Position numbers and translations under genes: made by a program. Shown in pieces: positions 54,760 through 63,462 of a stretch of 64,000 nt of DNA. This DNA is from Spirosoma telluris. GTDB taxonomy: Bacteria > Bacteroidota > Bacteroidia > Cytophagales > Spirosomataceae. The notes under the pieces were generated by a model. That model saw nothing but the letters and a program-made list of their open reading frames with translations. It had not been told where the DNA came from and ran no database searches. The DNA lies in assembly GCA_003259005.1 (NCBI GenBank), contig QLII01000001.1, positions 682,001-746,000 of the forward strand. Direction: 5' to 3'. Positions within the stretch are counted from its first letter, which is position 1; every line of letters begins with the position of its first letter.

Positions 54760-56669
54760 AGCTTAATCTAAATACCCCCAACCCTCTGAAGGGGGCAAAA
54801 AACCGCTCATGTAAAGCCCCCTTTAGGGGGTTGGGGGTATGTTTAATAGTACTTCTCAATTTTACCCAACTACAGGCGCAGGACACTGTGCGCTACGTTG
54901 GTCAAACGCTTTCTAATGTTGATTATCACCACGGGCAGTTGAGTCCGGCGGTGGGTGTCCATAATATCCAGGTGTTTCGGGCCAATCGTGAGCATCCAGA
55001 ACTGGCGGGTGGAACCAACTGGACGTACAACCACGCGCCTATGCTAGCCTACTGGAATAATACGTTTTACCTGCAATACCTTAGTAATCCCGTTGGTGAA
55101 CATGTAGCGCCGGGCCAGACACTACTTCTGACCTCGAAAGACGGGTATAGCTGGTCGAAGCCAACCGTCATTTTTCCGCCCTACAAAGTGCCTGATGGCT
55201 GGAAGAAACCAGGTCGTCCGGAAGTGGCCAAAGACCTGTATGCCGTCATGCACCAGCGAATGGGGTTTTATGTCGCGAAGAATAAACGGCTGTTGACCCT
55301 GGCTTTTTATGGGCTTGTGATGGGGCCAAAAGATGACCCGAACGATGGCAATGGTATCGGGCGCGTTGTGCGGGAAATCTACCCGGATGGAAAGTATGGC
55401 CCGATTTACTTCATCCGACATAACGCATCCTGGGATCAGTCAAAATCGGTCTATCCGTTCTATACCAGTTCGAACGATAAAGGCTTTGTGGAAGCCTGCG
55501 ATGAATTGCTCGCTAATCCGCTGATGATGCAGCAATGGGTTGAGGAGGCCGACCGCAACGATCCCCTGATTACGCTCAAAAAAGATGTGAAAGCCTTCAG
55601 TTACTATTATTTGCCCGATAACCGGGTGGTTGGCTTGTGGAAACACGCCCTCACAACGATTAGCAGCGATGGTGGCAAAACGTGGCAGTACAACCCGCTT
55701 CGGGCACCGGGATTTGTGAATAGCAATGCCAAAATCTGGGGCCAAAAGACGTCCGATGGCAACTATGCAACGGTGTACAACCCCTCGGAATTCCGCTGGC
55801 CACTGGCCGTTTCGACCAGTAAAGATGGACTGAATTACACCAATTTGCTGCTGGTCAATGGCGAAATAACGGCTATGCGCTATGGTGGGGCTTATAAATC
55901 CTATGGACCGCAATACGTTCGGGGCATCGAAGAAGGAAATGGCACTCCTCCCGATGGGAGTCTGTGGGTTACCTACAGCATGAACAAGGAAGATATCTGG
56001 GTATCCAGCATTCCGATGCCCATCACTGACGAGGTGAAAACCCACCCGGATGAAACCTTTGCCCAGCTTCCAGCCGGTGAGGAATTGAAATGCTGGAACA
56101 TCTATAGCCCATTGCAAGCCAGGGCTCAACTTGAAACGATTGGCGGGAGCAAAGCTCTGGTTCTTCGCGACAAAGACAAATTCGATTTTGCCAAAGCAGA
56201 ACGGATAATTCCCGAATCAAAGAAACTAACGGTCGAGTTTTCAATCGTGCCTCAACAAGCCAATAAGGGTGTCCTGCAGATTGAATTTCAGGATGCGAAA
56301 GGGACTCCGGCTGTGCGGCTGCTTTTTGATTCCGACAGCCTATTCAAAGCCAAAGTAGGCTATCGGGATTCAGGCATTCAGAAATACGAAGCGGGTAAGC
56401 AATACGATGTTCGGATAGAGTTAGATCGCGAAAAGCGGATGTTTACCACATTCGTCAACGGTCAACCAAAAGGCAATCGACTGTTTTTTGCTCCTGTAGC
56501 TTCATTTCGGCGGGTAGTTTTCCGAACGGGGGGTGTACGCCGGTTCCCGGATGCCGACACTCCGACTGATCAGAACTACGATTTACCCAAAGCAGGGGAA
56601 CAGGATGATGAGGCCGTGTTTGTGATCAAGTCATTTAAAACGAGTGGATTATCAAGTAGAGTTGAGTGA
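54756..56669 (+). CDS. Secreted sialidase-fold protein with C-terminal LamG-like domain
   Basis: 637 residues. The N-terminus is unusual: about 26 residues encoded by a palindromic repeat precede the hydrophobic signal core (VCLIVLLNFTQLQAQ). The body has Asp-box repeats (LLTSKDGYSWSKPT, TISSDGGKTWQYN, AVSTSKDGLNYTN) typical of a beta-propeller sialidase fold, and the last 180 residues are concanavalin/LamG-like (LTVEFSIVPQQANKGVLQIE). Not necessarily a sialidase; such propellers in pectin or rhamnogalacturonan loci include lyases and rhamnosidases. The ATGA overlap with the previous gene and 3-bp gap to the next show an operon. Confidence 0.8.
   Translation: MKLNLNTPNPLKGAKNRSCKAPFRGLGVCLIVLLNFTQLQAQDTVRYVGQTLSNVDYHHGQLSPAVGVHNIQVFRANREHPELAGGTNWTYNHAPMLAYWNNTFYLQYLSNPVGEHVAPGQTLLLTSKDGYSWSKPTVIFPPYKVPDGWKKPGRPEVAKDLYAVMHQRMGFYVAKNKRLLTLAFYGLVMGPKDDPNDGNGIGRVVREIYPDGKYGPIYFIRHNASWDQSKSVYPFYTSSNDKGFVEACDELLANPLMMQQWVEEADRNDPLITLKKDVKAFSYYYLPDNRVVGLWKHALTTISSDGGKTWQYNPLRAPGFVNSNAKIWGQKTSDGNYATVYNPSEFRWPLAVSTSKDGLNYTNLLLVNGEITAMRYGGAYKSYGPQYVRGIEEGNGTPPDGSLWVTYSMNKEDIWVSSIPMPITDEVKTHPDETFAQLPAGEELKCWNIYSPLQARAQLETIGGSKALVLRDKDKFDFAKAERIIPESKKLTVEFSIVPQQANKGVLQIEFQDAKGTPAVRLLFDSDSLFKAKVGYRDSGIQKYEAGKQYDVRIELDREKRMFTTFVNGQPKGNRLFFAPVASFRRVVFRTGGVRRFPDADTPTDQNYDLPKAGEQDDEAVFVIKSFKTSGLSSRVE
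54772..54840. repeat. Inverted repeat inside the start of a coding region
   Basis: 25-nt arms (54772-54796, 54816-54840), 23 Watson-Crick matches and two G-T wobbles, 19-nt loop. It is made of words such as ATACCCCCAACC and AAGGGGGC. It lies wholly within the first 28 codons of the sialidase-fold gene and is read as peptide LNTPNPLKGAKN and so on. Confidence 0.9.
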
Positions 56670-56672
56670 TTT

Positions 56673-58166
56673 ATGGTTAAATCTATACTGTTAGCTATCA
56701 CTATCTTTTTCCTTTCACACCAACTGAAAGCAGAAATAATCCTGCCCCGCATTTTAGGGCATAACATGGTGCTGCAACAGGGTAAACCCGTGATAATCTG
56801 GGGAAAAGCAGCGGCTGGCGAAACCGTGAGCGTTCAGTTTGCTGGACAAACCCAGACTACCTACGCCGATGCATCAGGTAAATGGAGCGTCCCGTTGAAA
56901 CCGTTGAAAGCCTCAGCTACACCCTCCGAACTGGTTATTTCGGGAACGAATACGATACGGTTGCAAAATATTCTGGTGGGCGAAGTCTGGCTGTGTTCAG
57001 GACAGTCGAACATGGAATACACGATGCGAAAGAATAGCAAAGTGAAGCGGTCACTTGCTACTGAACTTGTTGACGGACACAACCCAGCCGATGAGTTGGA
57101 CTATGCCAATAATCCACGGATTCGCATTTTTTTAGTGAATCGAAAAGAATTGAGCAAACCAGATTCCCTGCATCGGGGATGGAACGTGGCTCAGGATTCC
57201 GCGTTGCGGTCATTTTCGGCACCAGCTTATTTTTTCGCCAAAGAACTCTACAAAAACCTGAATGTGCCGATTGGCGTCATTTCGTCAGCCATACCGGGTA
57301 GCCGGATTGAACCGTGGCTTTCGGAAGCGGCTTTTCGCGAAGAGGCTTATTACGGAAATCAAAAAATAGAGGGTGAGCCGGGGAAGTTCTATGAGCCCAT
57401 GATTCGGCCACTCGCGCCTTTGGCCATTAAGGGATTTCTTTGGTATCAGGGTGAATCCAACTGTTTTCTCAACGAAACAATAACGTATTCACATAAACTG
57501 AAAACCCTTATTATAAGCTGGCGAAGCGCCTGGAACGACCAGAAACTGCCTTTTTATTTCGTCTCTCTGGCACCATTTAAGTACTCGGAATCGAAAGGGA
57601 AAGTTGCCCTGACGCGCGAAACCTTACCTGAGTTTCGGGAAGCGCAGGAACTGGTTCTTAATCTGCCTAGAACGGGTATGATCGTCACGACTGATCTGGC
57701 TGATGATCTATCGGATATTCACCCGCCTTTTAAATGGGAGATTGGTCGGCGGTTGGCGTTGTTGGCGCTGGCTACGGATTATGAAAAACAGGATCTGGTG
57801 TCTGAAGGGCCAGTCTACGAAAAAATGAAGGTGAAGCGCCGGACTGTTGAGCTGTATTTCACGCAAACAGGAAGCGGTTTAAGCAGCAAAGATGGTCAGC
57901 CCCTCACATGTTTTACCCTTGCTGGTGCCGATGGCGTTTTTGTGCCCGCTCAGGCGCTCATTGATGGTAAACATATACTCGTTTCAGCGGCTGGCGTACC
58001 GAAACCCGTAGCAGTTCGCTTTGCCTGGGACGAGGCTGCACAACCCAATTTAGTCAACAAAGAAGGACTACCTGCCCGTCCCTTCCGAACGGATAATCCA
58101 TTGAAGAATCAGTTTGCTAAAGATGCCAAACGTTCAGAAAAACTTAACACGGCTAGCTCAAAATAG
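56673..58166 (+). CDS. Secreted sialate O-acetylesterase-like (SASA, SGNH fold)
   Basis: 497 residues. Signal peptide (SILLAITIFFLSHQLKA); a small beta domain (HNMVLQQGKPVIIWGKAAAG) precedes the SGNH esterase. Catalytic Ser in LCSGQSNMEYTM at about 111, oxyanion QGE in LWYQGESNC, and Asp/His in ADDLSDIHPPFKWEIG. Family members remove acetyl groups from sialic acid, xylan or rhamnogalacturonan; here pectin or a related acetylated polymer is more likely. It starts 3 bp after the previous stop and ends 2 bp before the next start. Confidence 0.93.
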   Translation: MVKSILLAITIFFLSHQLKAEIILPRILGHNMVLQQGKPVIIWGKAAAGETVSVQFAGQTQTTYADASGKWSVPLKPLKASATPSELVISGTNTIRLQNILVGEVWLCSGQSNMEYTMRKNSKVKRSLATELVDGHNPADELDYANNPRIRIFLVNRKELSKPDSLHRGWNVAQDSALRSFSAPAYFFAKELYKNLNVPIGVISSAIPGSRIEPWLSEAAFREEAYYGNQKIEGEPGKFYEPMIRPLAPLAIKGFLWYQGESNCFLNETITYSHKLKTLIISWRSAWNDQKLPFYFVSLAPFKYSESKGKVALTRETLPEFREAQELVLNLPRTGMIVTTDLADDLSDIHPPFKWEIGRRLALLALATDYEKQDLVSEGPVYEKMKVKRRTVELYFTQTGSGLSSKDGQPLTCFTLAGADGVFVPAQALIDGKHILVSAAGVPKPVAVRFAWDEAAQPNLVNKEGLPARPFRTDNPLKNQFAKDAKRSEKLNTASSK

Positions 58167-58168
58167 CG

Positions 58169-58861
58169 ATGAAAAACACCCTAAACCTCTATTTTTTCGT
58201 AACCGCTCTATTCCTGGCCTCACCTGCTTTTAGTCAGGAACAACCTGCCCAATCGGTTATGACTGCCAACTCAAACGCAAAAGCTGTTGACGAGCTGGAA
58301 AAGAAAGCCGCTGACTGGATCGCGTCGCTGAACCTGAATGATCCCGAAAAAGAAAAACGACTGACGCAGGTAGTGGCTACTCATCTGAAAGCTATCCGCG
58401 ACTGGCACAACGAGCATCCGGCCAGTACAGTCCCCGCCGGTATTAACCCGGTAACGGGCAAACCCTTGTCTGACCTCGACCGCCAGCTTATCGCCGATTC
58501 CGCTATTCCCAAAACCGTTCACCAGGATTTGATGACTGGTTTGCAGAAAGACCTCGACAAAAAACAGGTCGATGCTGTGCTGGATAAATACACGATTGGG
58601 AAAGTGGCGTTCACGCTGGGAGGGTATCGGGCCATCGTTCCCAATATCACTACCCAGGAAGAAGAAACCATTCTTGGATTTCTGGAACAGGCTCGGGAAC
58701 AGGCGGTCGATTACAAAAGCATGAAGGAAATCTCAGCCATTTTCGAGATCTATAAAACTAAATCGGAGCAATATCTCAACGCGAACGGACGCAACTGGCG
58801 GGAGATGTATAACGCGTACACGGCGGCTATTAAAGCTAAAAAGGCAGCTGAGAAGAAGTAG
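58169..58861 (+). CDS. Secreted DUF3826 protein
   Basis: 230 residues with a signal peptide (NLYFFVTALFLASPAFSQ). All-helical mature domain: KKAADWIASLNLNDPEKEKR, HLKAIRDWHNEHPAS, KYTIGKVAFTLGGYRAIVPN, EQARE and NANGRNWREMYNAY. This matches DUF3826, found in polysaccharide utilisation loci next to pectin and rhamnogalacturonan enzymes, without known activity. It is the last gene of the tightly packed run that starts at 51593. Confidence 0.88.
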   Translation: MKNTLNLYFFVTALFLASPAFSQEQPAQSVMTANSNAKAVDELEKKAADWIASLNLNDPEKEKRLTQVVATHLKAIRDWHNEHPASTVPAGINPVTGKPLSDLDRQLIADSAIPKTVHQDLMTGLQKDLDKKQVDAVLDKYTIGKVAFTLGGYRAIVPNITTQEEETILGFLEQAREQAVDYKSMKEISAIFEIYKTKSEQYLNANGRNWREMYNAYTAAIKAKKAAEKK

Positions 58862-58970
58862 GCGACGAATTTAAAAACTAGTCATTACTAGTCATCTAAT
58901 GGTCATTCATGACAATGTCCTATTGTTCAGCAAGTTGACTGCTAATGGCTTGGAATGACTGCAAAGCAAT

Positions 58971-60104
58971 ATGACAAAAAAGCCCCTTTATTTAACTCTC
59001 CTTACAAGCTTAACATTGTTAAGTCCCACTTTTGCCCAGTTAGCCAAATGGCAGTCTGGACTGGTGGTGGATGAATTTGTGGTTGATAAGCCACCGTTTC
59101 CGGAAAGTCACGCAGCTACGATTGCGGAAACACCTAAAGGGTTGGTATCCGCCTGGTTTGGCGGTACAAAAGAACGGAATCCGGACGTATGCATCTGGGT
59201 TAGTCGCCAGGAGAATGGGAAGTGGTCAGCTCCGCAAAATGTGGCGAATGGCATTATAAACGACACGCTCCGATACGCCTGCTGGAACCCGGTTCTGTAT
59301 CAGATTCCGAAAGGCGAACTGATGCTGTTCTACAAAATAGGTCCGAGTCCGGCAAAGTGGAAGGGCTGGCTGAAAACCTCGTCCGATGGCGGACGCACCT
59401 GGTCGGCAGCCAAAGCCTTGCCCGAAGGATACATTGGACCCGTCAAAAATAAACCGGTTTTGCTTGCCAATGGAAATCTGATTTGCCCATCCAGCACGGA
59501 AGGTGACGGTTGGAAACTGCATTTCGAGCTAACCCCGGATTTTGGAAAAACCTGGCGAAAAGTCGGGCCGCTTAATGATGGTAGAAGCCTGAACGCGATC
59601 CAGCCTAGTGTGCTGACGTATGGGAATGGAAAACTTCAGATTCTGGCTCGTAGTCGAGATCGCGCCATCGAAGAATCCTGGTCGACGGATAACGGCGAAA
59701 CCTGGTCGCCCCTGACCAAAACGACCTTGCCCAATAATAACTCAGGAACCGATGCTGTAACCCTGAAAGACGGCCGGCAGGTGCTGGTGTACAACCACGT
59801 ATTACCACCGGGTGAGCTGGCCAAAGGGCCACGGACCCCCTTAAATCTGGCCGTATCGAACGATGGGAAAAACTGGTTGGCAGCGGTTATTCTGGAAGAT
59901 TCACCGATTAGTCAGTATTCGTATCCATCTGTTATTCAGACAAGTGATGGGCTAATTCATGTGATTTATACCTGGCGACGGGAAAAGATTAAACACGCGG
60001 TTATTGATCCGAAAAAACTAAAACTGGAGCCAATCAATGAGGGTGTCTGGCCCGCTTTAGCAGGCTATTCTGCGCCAGTAGCAAAGGAGATTACGAAGGA
60101 TTGA
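58971..60104 (+). CDS. Secreted sialidase-family (BNR_2) protein
   Basis: 377 residues. Signal peptide MTKKPLYLTLLTSLTLLSPT. Six-bladed propeller features: PESHAATIAETPKGLVSAWF, GGTKERNPDVCIWVS, Asp-boxes SSDGGRTWSAAKAL and STDNGETWSPL, and SYPSVIQTSDGLIHVIYTW. The opening is typical of BNR_2/exo-sialidase-annotated proteins of pectin loci, but the Arg triad of true sialidases is not clear, so a lyase or hydrolase with another substrate is possible. A 109-bp gap with AGTCATT words separates it from DUF3826. Confidence 0.85.
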   Translation: MTKKPLYLTLLTSLTLLSPTFAQLAKWQSGLVVDEFVVDKPPFPESHAATIAETPKGLVSAWFGGTKERNPDVCIWVSRQENGKWSAPQNVANGIINDTLRYACWNPVLYQIPKGELMLFYKIGPSPAKWKGWLKTSSDGGRTWSAAKALPEGYIGPVKNKPVLLANGNLICPSSTEGDGWKLHFELTPDFGKTWRKVGPLNDGRSLNAIQPSVLTYGNGKLQILARSRDRAIEESWSTDNGETWSPLTKTTLPNNNSGTDAVTLKDGRQVLVYNHVLPPGELAKGPRTPLNLAVSNDGKNWLAAVILEDSPISQYSYPSVIQTSDGLIHVIYTWRREKIKHAVIDPKKLKLEPINEGVWPALAGYSAPVAKEITKD

Positions 60105-60145
60105 TGGGGCTTAAATGCAATGCCCCGGATAACTTCCCGAATAAC

Positions 60146-60180
60146 TAACTTCCCGAAAGCTTGAAGCTTTCGGGAAGTTA
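60146..60180 (+). terminator. 17-bp hairpin between the sialidase-fold and Fe-ADH genes
   Basis: Arms TAACTTCCCGAAAGCTT (60146-60162) and its exact complement (60164-60180), almost no loop. A partial third copy (AACTTCCCGAA) stands 15 bp upstream. It lies 17 bp before the chosen Fe-ADH start, which supports that start. Confidence 0.75.
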
Positions 60181-60196
60181 TAGGACGCAGGAACGA

Positions 60197-61345
60197 ATGA
60201 ATCAGAATTTGACAATACACTTTCCCGCTAAGCTGGTTTTTGGCAAAGGTTCCCTTGGAGACTTAGCCAATGAAATCAGTATGCTTTCGCCCCAAAAAGT
60301 ATTGATCGTAACGATCAGTCCGCTTTTGGAACAACTTAAACACCTGATTGATACGCTGGAAGCCCACGACATCGCCGTCTGGATTGACACGAGCATTGTT
60401 CAGGAGCCATCGTTTGCCGATTTTGACAAACTGATGCAAACCGTTTCGCCGTTCAACCCTGATCTGGTGTTGGGAATTGGCGGTGGAAGCATACTCGATG
60501 TGGCCAAACTAATCGCTGCTCAGCTTGACAATGATCAGACGCTCTCCGGCATACTGGGCATTGGCAATCTAAAAGGGCGACGCAGGAAACTCATCTGCGT
60601 TCCGGCCACATCAGGGACGGGCAGTGAGGCCTCGCCAAATGCTATTCTGGTAGACGATAGCGATAATCAGAAGAAAGGAATTATCAGCCCGTTTCTGGTA
60701 CCCGACATGGTGTATGTCGACCCATTGTTGACGATTAGCGTACCTCCATCCATTACAGCCGCCACCGGGATTGATGCATTAACACACTGTCTGGAGGCCT
60801 ATACCAACAAATTTGCACAACCTTTCATCGACATGTACGCCCTTGAAGGTATGCGGTTGATTGCAGCTAACATCGTCCGGGCCGTTCAACATGGAGCGGA
60901 TGAAGAAGCGCGCATGCAGGTTGCTCTGGGGAGTTTACTGGGAGGGTTTTGCCTGGGGCCAGTGAATACGGCTGGTGTGCATGCGCTTTCCTACCCGCTG
61001 GGGAGCCTGTTTCACCTGGCACATGGCCTTTCCAACGCATTACTGTTGCCCTACGTGATGGCGTTTAACATACCCGCATCGGTCTATCGATACGCACAGG
61101 TGGCCATTGCACTGGGTTGTGAACGAGGGCGTGATGATGCCGAAACAGCCGCCAGGGGCGTAACGAAAATTAACCAGCTGATTCGTGACTGTGGGATTCC
61201 TGCCCGTTTGCGCTATGTCAATATCCCTAAAGAAGCCATTCCGCAGATGGCGGATGATGCGTTGAAAATCCAACGATTACTGAAAAACAATCCACGGGAA
61301 ATAACCCGCGAAGAGGCAATTGCTATCTATACAGCCGCTTATTAG
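60197..61345 (+). CDS. Iron-containing alcohol dehydrogenase family protein
   Basis: 382 residues, cytoplasmic NAD(P)-dependent group III alcohol dehydrogenase. NAD-binding segments GIGGGSILDVAKL and CVPATSGTGSEASPN; ATGIDALTHCLEAYTN and the metal-binding His pair region HALSYPLGSLFHLAHGLSNA. ATG at 60197 chosen because the longer ORF from 60161 begins inside the hairpin. Its partners downstream (DapA-family, PdxA-like, DUF1537) suggest that it acts on a sugar-acid-derived aldehyde or alcohol, such as a lactaldehyde or a semialdehyde; this is inference. Confidence 0.93.
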   Translation: MNQNLTIHFPAKLVFGKGSLGDLANEISMLSPQKVLIVTISPLLEQLKHLIDTLEAHDIAVWIDTSIVQEPSFADFDKLMQTVSPFNPDLVLGIGGGSILDVAKLIAAQLDNDQTLSGILGIGNLKGRRRKLICVPATSGTGSEASPNAILVDDSDNQKKGIISPFLVPDMVYVDPLLTISVPPSITAATGIDALTHCLEAYTNKFAQPFIDMYALEGMRLIAANIVRAVQHGADEEARMQVALGSLLGGFCLGPVNTAGVHALSYPLGSLFHLAHGLSNALLLPYVMAFNIPASVYRYAQVAIALGCERGRDDAETAARGVTKINQLIRDCGIPARLRYVNIPKEAIPQMADDALKIQRLLKNNPREITREEAIAIYTAAY

Positions 61346-61347
61346 CT

Positions 61348-62268
61348 ATGAGTATGAAAAAGAAATACCAGGGTATTGTTGTGCCATTAGTGACGCCCCT
61401 GACCGAAGGATATGCACTGGATAAAGCCGCTGTGGAGCGAATGATCATCAATCTACAGGCTAGTGAGGCAATGCCGTTCGTGCTGGGAACAACCGGCGAA
61501 TCATCCTCCTTACCCATATCTGTAAAAAAAACCTATGTGTTTGAAGCGGCCCGACTGAAAACGGCCGATATGGTTTTATATGCGGGTATTTCGTCGAATT
61601 GCCTGGAGGAGTCGGTCGAGTTTGCAAACTACTGTTTCGATCAGGGCGTCGATGCCGTGGCGGCTACGCTTCCCTCGTATTATGCGTTGTCGGAAAGCCA
61701 GATGAAGCAGTATTTCGAGCAATTGGCTGATCAGCTGAATGGACCGTTGATTATTTATAACATCTTCGCCACCACACGCATGTCGATTCCACTTCAGGCT
61801 GTGGACGAACTGAGCTATCACCCTGGAATCGTTGGTATTAAAGACTCAGAACGGAGTACCGAACGCCTGCATGAAGCCCTGACTTTATGGGCAGATCGTC
61901 CTGACTTTAGTCATTTTATGGGCTGGGCGGCACGATCGGCAGACGCGCTCCTGCGGGGGAGCGATGGGTTGGTACCCAGCACGGGAAACCTTTTTCCTGC
62001 CATCTACCGCGACATGCTGAAAGCTGTTCAGGAGGGCGATGAAGAGAAAGCCTATAGCTGCCAGAATCAATCAGACGCGTTTGGTCATCTTTACCAGTCA
62101 GGCAAGACGCTGGGCGAATCTTTGTGGGCGCTGAAAGTGCTGATGCAGGAATATAACCTTTGTGGAACAACGGTGATGCCGCCCTTACAGTCGCTTTCTG
62201 CCCGGGAGGAAAGGGACTTGAAAACAGCATTGATCGAATTAGTGGAGAAAGAAGAAATACAGCTTTGA
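61348..62268 (+). CDS. Dihydrodipicolinate synthase/N-acetylneuraminate lyase family protein
   Basis: 306 residues. Class I aldolase: QGIVVPLVTPLTEGYALDK, the pocket motif LGTTGESSSL, the Tyr in LIIYNIF and the Schiff-base Lys in GIVGIKDSE (about 165). It ends KVLMQEYNLCGTTVMPPL. Given its neighbours it is more likely a 2-keto-3-deoxy sugar acid aldolase than DapA for lysine synthesis. Start 2 bp after the Fe-ADH stop, so they are co-transcribed; a second ATG is two codons in. Confidence 0.92.
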   Translation: MSMKKKYQGIVVPLVTPLTEGYALDKAAVERMIINLQASEAMPFVLGTTGESSSLPISVKKTYVFEAARLKTADMVLYAGISSNCLEESVEFANYCFDQGVDAVAATLPSYYALSESQMKQYFEQLADQLNGPLIIYNIFATTRMSIPLQAVDELSYHPGIVGIKDSERSTERLHEALTLWADRPDFSHFMGWAARSADALLRGSDGLVPSTGNLFPAIYRDMLKAVQEGDEEKAYSCQNQSDAFGHLYQSGKTLGESLWALKVLMQEYNLCGTTVMPPLQSLSAREERDLKTALIELVEKEEIQL

Positions 62269-62366
62269 TAGGTACTTAATGATTCTTTGGATTCTCTTGT
62301 CCGTCAGCATCGTAGTAACCAAAGGATCTACAGAATCAATAGTATCCACAGAACCCAAATCTATAC

Positions 62367-63412
62367 ATGAGTAATCAAACTAAACCAATTGTGGGTATCA
62401 CCATGGGTGATCCGGCGAGTATTGGACCAGAAATAGCGGTGAAGGCTCTGTTGAATCCGGTTATTTATGCCATTTGTAAGCCGGTTCTGGTGGGAGATGC
62501 AAAGGTATTTCAGGATATCGCCACCCGATTGAACCTGGAGGTTATTATCCATCCCATCACGTCCATTAGGGATGCATTTTTCCAGTTAGGGACCATTGAT
62601 GTGTACGATCTGGACAATGTTGACCTGCCTAATCTACAGTTCGGAGAAATATCGGCGATGGCTGGTGAAGCTGCTTTTACCTCCGTTAAAACCGTAATCG
62701 ATCTGGCATTAGCCGATGAGGTGGACGCAACTGTGACTGGCCCGATCAACAAAAAATCCATCAACGAAGCGGGGCATCATTTCGCTGGTCATACCGAAAT
62801 CTATGCGCAGTTTACCAACACGAAAAAATATGGTATGTTGCTGGTCGAAGATCAGATGAAGGTGATTCACGTATCAACCCATGTGTCGTTGCGACAAGCC
62901 TGTGATCTTGTCAAAAAAGACCGAATACTGGAAGTCATTGATTTGCTCTATAATGGACTTATTTCGCTCGGTGAAACGAACCTGAAAATTGGTGTAGCCG
63001 GACTAAATCCACACGCCGGTGATTCGGGGCTATTTGGAACCGAGGACGATCTGGAAATTCTACCTGCGGTCGAAGAAGCCAAACGTCGGGGGTATGACGT
63101 GGAAGGTCCGGTACCGGCTGACACGCTGTTTGCCAAGGCCGCCACGGGTTATTATGGGGGCGTTGTGGCCATGTACCACGATCAGGGCCACATCCCTTTC
63201 AAACTAACCGGATTTAAATGGAATGCCGAAAAAAAGCAGATGGACAGCGTTAAGGGGTCAATATTACGATGGGACTACCCATTATTCGTACCTCCGTCGA
63301 TCACGGAACCGCTTTTGAAATTGCGGGGAAGGGCGTAGCGAGTGCCGATGCTATGGTGTTGGCCATTGAATCAGCTGTTCAATTGGCGAAGAATCGTATA
63401 ATGAGTGAATGA
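62367..63412 (+). CDS. pdxA: PdxA-like 4-phosphate dehydrogenase, C-terminus out of frame
   Basis: About 348 residues repaired. NAD-dependent oxidative decarboxylation of a 4-phospho acid. Opening [20 protein letters not shown]; the three metal-binding His segments [19 protein letters not shown] and [12 protein letters not shown] are all present. One more G at 63254-63257 restores [19 protein letters not shown], then [15 protein letters not shown] to a stop at 63410-63412. Next to a DUF1537 kinase, such proteins (PdxA2) act on 4-phospho-threonate or erythronate rather than in vitamin B6 synthesis, so the name pdxA refers to family only. Confidence 0.9.
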
Positions 63413-63445
63413 GTGATTTACTGGACCTGTCATTCACTCATTCAC
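63405..63445. repeat. Short inverted repeat overlapping the PdxA stop
   Basis: Arms GTGAATGAGTGA (63405-63416) and TCACTCATTCAC (63434-63445), perfect 12 bp, loop 17; further copies of the ACTCATT word follow to 63458. The PdxA TGA lies inside the left arm. Confidence 0.7.
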
Positions 63446-63462
63446 GCTTTCACTCATTAAAA

